Translations under genes and position numbers: made by a program | In this document: in pieces, positions 34,729 to 41,396 of the stretch | Position numbering within the stretch: the first letter of the stretch is position 1 | How the letters are laid out: each line of letters starts with the position of its first letter | Notes under the pieces: generated by a model | The model's database searches: none | What the model was told of the DNA's origin: nothing | Seen by the model: the letters and a program-made list of their open reading frames with translations, nothing else | Assembly (NCBI RefSeq): GCF_002101735.1 | Contig: NZ_LQPE01000166.1 | Coordinates: forward strand, 47,764 to 111,763 | Source: Mycobacterium kyorinense | Lineage (GTDB): Bacteria; Actinomycetota; Actinomycetes; Mycobacteriales; Mycobacteriaceae | Direction: 5' to 3' | Length of the DNA stretch: 64,000 nucleotides

Positions 34729-36489
34729 TCAGCTGGTGGCGAGCAGGATTTGGCCGTGTTTGGTGAGCCCTCTGCGTGGGTCGTCGGGAATGAGCTTAGA
34801 TGCGGCGCGTTCGAACGGTGAGCCGTAGGTTTCACTGAGGCGAAGCTCGATGGTTTCGCTGACGAAGGGCGTCAGGCTGGAGAGGTGGAAGTCGTAGGAA
34901 TTGGTGCCGATGACGAGGTGGACGCCGGCGGGGTGGCCGCGTCGCGCGATGTCGGCGATGTCGTCAAACCTATCGCGCCGGTCGCGCCGCCAGGCCTGCC
35001 AGCCGTCGACGACCAGGACGAGGTGGCGGGGGCCGGGAGCGCCGGTGGCGATCCGTCGGGTGAGAGCTTCGATGGTCGCGTCGATGCGCTCGGAGGAATC
35101 CCAGCTGATGATTTCGCTGACGTTGGGTAGCAGCAATTCGGGAAACGCAGCGGTGTGGTAGGCGGGTCCCAGATAGATGAATTGCAGAATTTCGGGGGCG
35201 TTGGTGTCGTGCGCCGCGGCGATCATGGTGGCCACGGCCGCAGTGACGTGATCGGGGTTGCCGCCGGCAATCATGACGATCCCGGGGTTGTTCGCGAAGT
35301 CAAGGGTCAACACGCTGTGTCGGTGTTGCGCGGAGTTGTCGATGACGCCGATCGGGACACGAGCCCAATGGCGAACGCCGCCTTCGGTTTCCCATTGCGA
35401 TACCAGCTCGGTGATCGTCAGTTTCTGGGGAAGTTCGGCAGCCCAGCGGAGTCGCTCGGCGGGCTCGGCGGTAGTCGACAACTTGTCGTCGTGGTTCCAC
35501 TCGGGTGCGATGTCGGCGATCACTTGGTCTAGATCAAAGGGGGCGACTACTTGAAAGTGCCGCGGGATCGCGACATTGCCGGCTTTGACGTACCCGCTGC
35601 CGCGTCTGGTCAATTGCGCCGCGTCGCTCACACCGATAGCATCACGTGAGTGGGAGCCGGAAAGTACTTGCAGCGCAACGCGGCTGGGAACGACGTCCCT
35701 CAATCCGTGCGGGAGAGGTGTCGGGGAGCTCAGCCACAGGTACAGCCCGTAAGTGTCTTCGGCGACCGCGATATGGGTGACCAGGTCGCGTAGGGCGCGT
35801 AATTCGTAGTCGGTGTCCAGCAGCTCGGTGGCGCCGTCGATGACGAAAACCAGCTCGGTAGGTTCGCGGGATTGCGGCTGTGCGGAGCGCAATTCAGCGT
35901 AAGACCGCACGCGGTGTCGTTGCAGCAGCGCCCGGCGGGATTGCACTTCGCCGCGAATATGGTCAAGGAAACGGGCCAGCGCAGCTTTGTCGTCGAGGTC
36001 GGTTTCTTCGGCGACAACATGAGGCAGGTTCGCCAGCTGGGCCGGCAGGCCGGTGGCAGAGCGCCCGGTGGCCAGCACAAAGTTCAGCTGAGTCGGCGGA
36101 TTGGCGATTGCGGCGCCCAGGATTGCCGAGGTCAGCAGATCCTCGCGGCCCGAGTGCTCGCTGGCGATGATGGCGTGGTGGCGCCGGACGCTCAGCGTGG
36201 CCACCGTGCCGTCGGCATAAACGCCGATCGGGGTGACGGTTGGATCGTGCGCCCGCAGCAACGAGCGGTAGTCAACGCCGGCGGTGTCGATGTCGTCGGG
36301 CGCGGGAGCGTCGGAGCCGCGTCTCATTGCCTCGAAGCGCCGCAAGTCGTCTATGCCAATGATGGCCGCCTTGGGCGCACCATCGCTGAACACCACAAAC
36401 CGCTTACCCGAGGCTGCAGAGGCCAGGTAGCTGTCCGTGTCACGGCTCACCTGGCTCGCCGTAACCAGCTCCCCATCATCAACGAACAT
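34729..36489 (-). CDS. Phd/YefM antitoxin-like domain fused to a P-loop-less EccC-like protein
   Basis: This is a 586-residue protein. Residues 5-56 match Phd/YefM antitoxins (LVTASQVSRDTDSYLASA, SGKRFVVFSDGAPKAAIIGI, DDLRRFE). The rest aligns in order with EccC ATPase domains. The first (about 85-330) has IIASEHSGREDLLT (107-120) where EccC3 has GMTGSGKSQTL, LVFVIDGATELL (213-224) at the Walker B site, and SRDAIGVSDA plus GSGYV, matching SRQIIGVEDA and GVGFLV of EccC3. The second (about 375-586) has VMIAGGNPDHVTAAV (405-419) for the P-loop and HLVLVVDGWQAW (489-500) for Walker B. Both P-loops lack G-K-S/T, so ATPase activity is unlikely. No membrane helix is seen. It lies 206 bp downstream of the membrane proteins of the effector module, on the same strand. 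Confidence 0.75.
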   Translation of the reverse strand: MFVDDGELVTASQVSRDTDSYLASAASGKRFVVFSDGAPKAAIIGIDDLRRFEAMRRGSDAPAPDDIDTAGVDYRSLLRAHDPTVTPIGVYADGTVATLSVRRHHAIIASEHSGREDLLTSAILGAAIANPPTQLNFVLATGRSATGLPAQLANLPHVVAEETDLDDKAALARFLDHIRGEVQSRRALLQRHRVRSYAELRSAQPQSREPTELVFVIDGATELLDTDYELRALRDLVTHIAVAEDTYGLYLWLSSPTPLPHGLRDVVPSRVALQVLSGSHSRDAIGVSDAAQLTRRGSGYVKAGNVAIPRHFQVVAPFDLDQVIADIAPEWNHDDKLSTTAEPAERLRWAAELPQKLTITELVSQWETEGGVRHWARVPIGVIDNSAQHRHSVLTLDFANNPGIVMIAGGNPDHVTAAVATMIAAAHDTNAPEILQFIYLGPAYHTAAFPELLLPNVSEIISWDSSERIDATIEALTRRIATGAPGPRHLVLVVDGWQAWRRDRRDRFDDIADIARRGHPAGVHLVIGTNSYDFHLSSLTPFVSETIELRLSETYGSPFERAASKLIPDDPRRGLTKHGQILLATS

Positions 36490-36575
36490 CTCGAATCCCT
36501 CTAAGGTCGTGGGCCTCCAGCTTATGCAAGCCAGTTCGAGGGTCTACCAAGGCCAGCTATTGCGATCTATCCTGC

Positions 36576-36597
36576 CCGAGCACTTTGTGATGCTCGG
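36576..36597. repeat. Short hairpin between membrane paralogue 2 and the Phd-EccC-like gene
   Basis: CCGAGCA (36576-36582) and TGCTCGG (36591-36597) form a 7-bp stem with an 8-nt loop in the 206-bp gap. It could weaken or separate transcription between the two genes. The rest of the gap holds no recognisable gene. Confidence 0.3.
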
Positions 36598-36695
36598 TCG
36601 TCGAGCTCCGTTCGCTTGTCGATGCTTTCGCTGTGGAGTTGGGCCCTGCCGCCTAAAACGGTTTGGGTCTGTGGTCGCTTGTGTTTTCCGTGCCG

Positions 36696-37427
36696 TTACG
36701 CTTCAAATCCATTCGAGGACAAGCGGGCCAAAGCCCGGCCGTCAGTAAGTTCGTCACGGTGCTCGGGATGTTGCCAGTAGAACCGCACCAACTCGCGCAG
36801 CGCCTGTTCGTTGTGTAAATATGAGCCGCCAGAGAAGAATGTTGGGGTACGTCCATCGGACATCACCATGACAATCGCGCCCTTATTCGGAGTCCGGCCG
36901 CGCGGCATTCTGTCGGTGACGTCGGTGACTTGGTCCCACTGCCCCTCTGCCGAGAACAAACCTTCCGCAAAGTTAAATCCGGCGGGACTTAGGCATAGGT
37001 AGCTCATGCCACCGCGCTCAAACCCACGCCATAAGATCAGGATCCCTACCATTGCAGCTACCCCGGCACCGGCCGGAATAGCATAGCGTTGTTCACGAGG
37101 CACTGGAAAGTCGACTTCGCCGAGCGGCAAGAATGCAGCGAAGAGCACCATCGAAATCACGCCTGGAAGCATAAACATTCTAATGAACAAATCTGCACGC
37201 TGATTCGGTTGAAAGGTTGTACCTGCACGACCGAATGCCGTTCGGGCGGTGACCTTACCAATGCTGAGCCAGACCGATGTGCCCAATAATCCGAAGCAGC
37301 ATACTGCAAATCCGAGACAAACGATCGACGTCAAGTACTCGCCTCGACCCAGGGTCACCGCAACCCAATAGGTGGACAAAACACCTATCCCGCTTAGGAA
37401 TGCAAGACCAAAGACTCTTATGGGCAA
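36696..37427 (-). CDS. Membrane protein, paralogue 2; candidate orphan immunity protein
   Basis: This 243-residue protein has four hydrophobic segments in the first 130 residues (for example VFGLAFLSGIGVLSTYWVAV and IPAGAGVAAMVGILILW), then a soluble domain with GMSYLCLSPAGFNFAEGLFS. It ends in ALRELVRFYWQHPEH and DGRALARLSSNGFEA. It is about half identical by eye to the protein at 37630-38358, with the same topology and tail. At the position of the partner's ATG this copy has ATA, so translation would need the TTG at 37427 two codons earlier. A decayed piece of the effector's 3' end sits directly upstream. DNA here is visibly richer in A+T than its neighbours. Function is unknown; immunity is inferred from layout. 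Confidence 0.65.
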   Translation of the reverse strand: MPIRVFGLAFLSGIGVLSTYWVAVTLGRGEYLTSIVCLGFAVCCFGLLGTSVWLSIGKVTARTAFGRAGTTFQPNQRADLFIRMFMLPGVISMVLFAAFLPLGEVDFPVPREQRYAIPAGAGVAAMVGILILWRGFERGGMSYLCLSPAGFNFAEGLFSAEGQWDQVTDVTDRMPRGRTPNKGAIVMVMSDGRTPTFFSGGSYLHNEQALRELVRFYWQHPEHRDELTDGRALARLSSNGFEA

Positions 37428-37502
37428 ATTACGTACGTTACCGACCTTCCTACTTATCGACCCACCCGAAAGTGGAGCGCCGACTATGCTAAGTACATCC
37501 CC
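37422..37502 (-). pseudogene. Decayed copy of the effector's C-terminal end
   Basis: Read on the minus strand, in frame with the start of the downstream gene, this stretch gives VGAPLSGG then S-I-S-R-K-VGNVRNLP. This resembles the last residues of the effector at 38355-39710 (VGSALGGWTF then GTKIGNVICP). At nucleotide level GGTCGGTAAC...ATTTGCCCATAA parallels ATCGGTAAT...ATTTGCCCATGA. The rest of the 202-bp gap (to 37629) is too diverged to assign. It suggests that a toxin-tip plus membrane-protein unit was duplicated and the toxin tip then decayed. Confidence 0.55.
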
Positions 37503-37629
37503 ACCAGCAATGAGCGGCCTGAGCCTTCAATGCGGCTCCGCAGGTGACCAACCTCACGTCTATGCCATGCCCGCGTTGGAAACTTTGGTCGCTGATTGGG
37601 CTATGGGAACTTTCTTCACCGGTACCAAG

Positions 37630-38358
37630 TCAGTCGGCTTTGAATGAATTGGAAGACAAGCGTGCCAAGGCGCGGCCGTCGGTCAGCTCTACGCGGCACT
37701 CCGGATGCTGCCAATAGAAACGCACCATCCGGCGTAAGGCTTGGTTATCCTCCGTGTATGAGCTGGAGGAGGAGAACGTCGGGGTTTGTCCGTCCCGCAT
37801 CACCACGACGATCGCGCCCTTGTTAGGGGTGCGCCCGTGTGGCTTTCGGTCGGTGACGTCATTCACCTGTTCCCACTCGCCGTGTGCGGACAAAAGTCCG
37901 TCCACGAACTCGAATCCCCTAGTCGACAGACGTAGGTAACTCATCCCACCGTGGTTGAACGCTCGCCACAAGATCAGCGCACCCGACACAGCGCCGCCCG
38001 CGGCGATGAACGGCAAGTAATAACGCATCTCGCGAGGCACTGGAATGTCGAGCTTGCCGATTGGCGCAAAGATCGCAAATAACCCCATCGCGATGGTCCC
38101 GGCGAGCGCGATAAAACGGAGGAATATGTCAGCAGCGCGATCAGGCCGGAGTGTCGTACCAGCGGAATCGAATGCTGTGCGTGCAGTCACCTTCCCCGCT
38201 GTGCCCCATATGAACATGGCGACAAAGCCTAAGCAAAATACCGCAAGTGCGAGAACCGCGAGCGCTGTCAGGAATTCCGCACGTGTGAGAGTAACTACCG
38301 TCCAAACAATGCACAAAGTGCCGAATGCGCCAAAAAGCGCCAGCGCGAAATACTTCAT
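37630..38358 (-). CDS. Membrane protein, paralogue 1; candidate cognate immunity protein
   Basis: This 242-residue protein starts at ATG 38358, which overlaps the effector stop as ATGA, so translation is coupled. It has four hydrophobic segments (YFALALFGAFGTLCIVW, FLTALAVLALAVFCLGFVAM, FIALAGTIAMGLFAIFA, LPFIAAGGAVSGALILW). A soluble C-terminal domain carries GMSYLRLSTRGFEFVDGLLS, RTPNKGAIVVVMRDGQTPTF and LVELTDGRALARLSSN-type residues near the end. I recognise no named family. The direct coupling to a type VII effector gene and a tandem paralogue suggest an immunity protein guarding the membrane; this is inference. Confidence 0.72.
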   Translation of the reverse strand: MKYFALALFGAFGTLCIVWTVVTLTRAEFLTALAVLALAVFCLGFVAMFIWGTAGKVTARTAFDSAGTTLRPDRAADIFLRFIALAGTIAMGLFAIFAPIGKLDIPVPREMRYYLPFIAAGGAVSGALILWRAFNHGGMSYLRLSTRGFEFVDGLLSAHGEWEQVNDVTDRKPHGRTPNKGAIVVVMRDGQTPTFSSSSSYTEDNQALRRMVRFYWQHPECRVELTDGRALARLSSNSFKAD

Positions 38359-39710
38359 GGGCAAATCACATTACCGATTTTGGTACCTACCCAGCCAAAG
38401 GTCCAGCCACCCAAAGCGCTGCCCACTGCAGCTGCTCCTGGGGCGAGTGGAGCGGTCATAGGGATAGCCGCGGCTCCTGCCGCCGCTAAAGTCCCCGACG
38501 CTTCGCCCCCGCCGATTCCGAACACCCCCGATACACCGGCGACACAGGCTTCGTGAGCTGTTTCTGCCTTGGCCATGTCGTAGAGCATGGTTCCAATGCC
38601 GAGCGCCGGTCCGGCGTAGCGTGTGACTGTCCCGACGTTCTTGATCGATTCCGGCGTGAGCATGGGAATGCGGCCGCCACGCTCGAGGTGCGTATCCAAC
38701 GCGGTAATCCCGCCTCCGACTTGCGTGAGCACCGGATGGGTAAAGAAAGGGCTGTCGGCGGGCACTTCCGCCTGCCGACCGTCGGCCATAGTGACGCTGG
38801 CTGTCGGCTTACTGCCCGGGGCATCGGTGATTGTGAGAGTCGTGCCGTCGCCCCACTGAATTTGGGTGTACTTGGTTTGATTGTCCAGCCCCGTCCATGA
38901 GCTGGTACCCGACACGAACTTGCCATTCTTGTCGTAGTAGTCGTCGGCGACCTTGGGCACCAAGGTCCCCCAGTTCGTGATCACGTGCTTGCTGCCGTCC
39001 TGCATCATCAGGGTCGTGACGTGTTGACCATCCTCGGTGGTTTTCTCGCTGGACTCACGCACCGTCATCGCCATGTCTTCGCCACGAATGGTGCCTTGCT
39101 GCATCAAACCCTGCATGGTCCGCGGGTTGGGAACTTCGTCTGCGGGCCGCGACGGAGCCTGCGGAAAAAGAGAAGCCATATCACTCGGGCCCGGGAGCGT
39201 GAATCCGAGTTTCTGCGCGGCGGCCTGCACGTTGGCGGCCGTGCCATCATCGGCGTCGCCGAGAGCCAGCAGCAGTTGATTGATCTCGGCTTGATCATGC
39301 TCGGCCTGCTGTTGCAGCTCGGCGGCATGCTGGGCCGACATACGTGCCGGCTTGATCAACACCACCCACTGGTCGGTGACATGTAACTCACCCTCGTCGA
39401 TATCGTCTGCCGCTCGCAACAGCCGATACCGAGCGGCCCCGATCGCCGCGTCACCATTGCTGAACGCCGTCCCCACCGCACCGACGCCGGTAGCGAAGTC
39501 TGAGGTTTGGTGGGTCGCCCGGCGAAACATGCCCGTCGCCGCGTCATGGGCCTGACCTTGCCACCCGCCCGCGTCGGCCAGCCGGTCGATCCCATCCTCG
39601 AGGCCACGCACCGCGCCGTACACCGACTGACCGGCAGCGTCGATCGCCTTCCCTGCCGGTGACAGCGAGTCGGGGTTCCAAGCTTGTAACCGCGAGCGCG
39701 AGGGCAACAC
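38355..39710 (-). CDS. WXG-type type VII secretion effector with hydrophobic C-terminus; candidate toxin
   Basis: This 451-residue protein starts at GTG 39710, 3 bp after the EspC-like gene. The N-terminal ~130 residues form a long helical domain with a W-x-G turn (W50-Q-G52 in ADAGGWQGQAHDAATGMF). A Gln/Ala-rich helix follows (SAQHAAELQQQAEHDQAEIN). The middle has beta-type sequence (VTTLMMQDGSKHVITNWGTL, IQWGDGTTLTITDAPGSK). The last ~85 residues are Gly/Ala-rich and hydrophobic (AGPALGIGTMLYDMAKAE, VSGVFGIGGGEASGTLAAAG, APGAAAVGSALGGWTFGWVG). This resembles the glycine-zipper membrane-acting tails of LXG toxins such as staphylococcal TspA. No enzymatic toxin motif is seen. It ends in VICP, overlapping the candidate immunity gene. 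Confidence 0.7.
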   Translation of the reverse strand: MLPSRSRLQAWNPDSLSPAGKAIDAAGQSVYGAVRGLEDGIDRLADAGGWQGQAHDAATGMFRRATHQTSDFATGVGAVGTAFSNGDAAIGAARYRLLRAADDIDEGELHVTDQWVVLIKPARMSAQHAAELQQQAEHDQAEINQLLLALGDADDGTAANVQAAAQKLGFTLPGPSDMASLFPQAPSRPADEVPNPRTMQGLMQQGTIRGEDMAMTVRESSEKTTEDGQHVTTLMMQDGSKHVITNWGTLVPKVADDYYDKNGKFVSGTSSWTGLDNQTKYTQIQWGDGTTLTITDAPGSKPTASVTMADGRQAEVPADSPFFTHPVLTQVGGGITALDTHLERGGRIPMLTPESIKNVGTVTRYAGPALGIGTMLYDMAKAETAHEACVAGVSGVFGIGGGEASGTLAAAGAAAIPMTAPLAPGAAAVGSALGGWTFGWVGTKIGNVICP

Positions 39711-39713
39711 GAT

Positions 39714-39998
39714 CTAAAACAGCCCCTTGAATTTGCCGGCGAGGGCGTCGTCCTCCACCTCGTAGCGATCACCGGCACCGCGCACCGCCGTCCCCATGTC
39801 GGCGACATTTTTGGCGATCTTGGCCTCGACCGCGGCGATGTGCGCGCCGACCAGACGAGCCGCCCACTGGGTCGCCGACCCCGGCAGCCCGTCAGCCGCG
39901 GTGCTCACCTCTCGCCCAACATCGGCGCTGTGAATCGTCGCCGACGCGGTGTCGACCTGGCCGGCGAAACCGCGCAACAACTCCGGTTTTACCCGCAT
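39714..39998 (-). CDS. EspC-like small type VII secretion protein (PF10824-like)
   Basis: This 94-residue helical protein begins MRVKPELLRGFAGQVDTASA. It has W45 near the middle of the helical hairpin and the type VII export motif YxxxD (Y79-E-V-E-D83) in GDRYEVEDDALAGKF. Size, start (VKPELL..FAG) and motif position match EspC-like ESX secretion-associated proteins, which pair with a larger partner for export. It is the first gene of the module and 3 bp from the effector, the usual small-partner/large-effector order. Which ESX system would export it is unknown; ESX-3 is the only one seen in the window. Confidence 0.8.
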   Translation of the reverse strand: MRVKPELLRGFAGQVDTASATIHSADVGREVSTAADGLPGSATQWAARLVGAHIAAVEAKIAKNVADMGTAVRGAGDRYEVEDDALAGKFKGLF

Positions 39999-40124
39999 CG
40001 CAAACCCCTCGATGTCGACCTTTAGACGAACTTCGCGACGCCCAACGGCCGCGTCGTCAACCCGTCGACACTAACATCGGGTAACTACAGGCCAGGACAG
40101 AAAGTCAGCGCCGCGGCGGGCCGG

Positions 40125-41348
40125 TTAGCGCGGCGGCCACGGGCTGTAGTCGGCGATCAGCTCCTCCTGCGGGGGCCGCTGGTCTTCCGGCACGTGCTGC
40201 AGGTTGATCCGGATCCGGTACCAGATCGAACTCGGCCCGCGCATGCCGTCGACCAGCACGTCGGCCGGCTGCAGCCGATCGGCGGCGGCGGGGTAGCGGC
40301 CTCGCCAGGTGTCCAGGGCGGCCATCGCCTCGTCCTTGGTCTTGGTGCGGGCGATCTCGATGAGCGGCATGGGGGAGTGGCGGCGGCCGGCTCCGGCTCT
40401 TTTGCGGGCGCCCTTCGACGCTTTCTGGGCGGGGCCGAGCTCCTCGGCGAGCACCAGCAGCTGCTCCAATCCGCCTGTCGCGGAGTCTATTTCGGCCCAC
40501 GGGTCGCCGATTTCGGCGAATCGGTCCGGCACGGTGGCCATCGTGAACGCCGCCGGGTCGCAGTCGGCGACCTCGTCCCAGTGCAGCGGCGTGGACACCC
40601 GCGCGTCGGGCGTGGCCCGCACCGAGTACGCCGACGCGACCGTGCGGTCCTTGGCGTTCTGGTTGAAGTCGACGAACACCCCTTGGCGTTCCTCCTTCCA
40701 CCATCGGGCGGTGGCCAGCTCCGGCGCCCGCCGCTCGACCTCGCGGGCCACCGTTTGCGCGGCCAGCCGCACCTGCCGAAACGTCCAGTCCGGTGCGATC
40801 CGCGCGTAGATGTGAAAGCCGCGCGACCCCGACGTCTTGGGCCACGGCGTCAACCCGTAGTCCTCGAGGACCTCACGGGCGACGGCGGCGACGTCGACGA
40901 TCTGCGGCCACTCCACGCCCGGCATCGGGTCTAGGTCGACCCGCAACTCGTCGGGATGGTCGAGGTCCTCGGCGAGCACCGGATGCGGGTTGAGGTCGAT
41001 GCAGCCGAGGTTGACCACCCACGCCAGGCCGGCGGCGTCGTGGATGACGGCTTCGGCCGCCGAGGTGCCCGACGCGTAGCGCAGCTCGGCGACGTCGACC
41101 CAATCCGGGCGCTTGGCCGGGGCGCGCTTCTGGAAGATCGCCTCCTGCTCGATGCCCTTGACGAAGCGCTTCAGGATCATCGGCCGGCCCGCCACGCCGC
41201 GCAGCGCGCCGTCGGCGACCGCCAGGTAGTAGCGGATCAGGTCCAGTTTGGTGTAGCCGAGGTCCGGGAACAGCACCTTGTCCGGATGGGTGACCTCAAC
41301 GTCGCGGCCGCCCAGCTCGAGCGTCACTGGACCGGCCATGCAGTTCAT
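40125..41348 (-). CDS. LigD-type polymerase/primase domain protein (Rv0269c-like)
   Basis: This protein has about 407 residues, or 404 if ATG 41339 is used. It is an archaeo-eukaryotic primase-like polymerase domain as found in LigD, standing alone. Segments are VTHPDKVLFPDLGYTKLDLI, the acidic pair in ELRVDLDPMPGVEW (D-x-D metal site), TSGSRGFHIYARI, and the FVDFNQNAKDRTVASAYSVR then TPLHWDEV stretch. It would polymerise nucleotides on DNA ends or gaps, with preference for ribonucleotides in this family. The C-terminal 100 residues carry PMPLIEIARTKTKDEAMAAL. It is divergent from fadD2. Confidence 0.88.
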   Translation of the reverse strand: MNCMAGPVTLELGGRDVEVTHPDKVLFPDLGYTKLDLIRYYLAVADGALRGVAGRPMILKRFVKGIEQEAIFQKRAPAKRPDWVDVAELRYASGTSAAEAVIHDAAGLAWVVNLGCIDLNPHPVLAEDLDHPDELRVDLDPMPGVEWPQIVDVAAVAREVLEDYGLTPWPKTSGSRGFHIYARIAPDWTFRQVRLAAQTVAREVERRAPELATARWWKEERQGVFVDFNQNAKDRTVASAYSVRATPDARVSTPLHWDEVADCDPAAFTMATVPDRFAEIGDPWAEIDSATGGLEQLLVLAEELGPAQKASKGARKRAGAGRRHSPMPLIEIARTKTKDEAMAALDTWRGRYPAAADRLQPADVLVDGMRGPSSIWYRIRINLQHVPEDQRPPQEELIADYSPWPPR

Positions 41349-41396
41349 CGTAATTTTCCACGTCAAAGTGCGACGTGGCTCACATATGGTGGGGTC

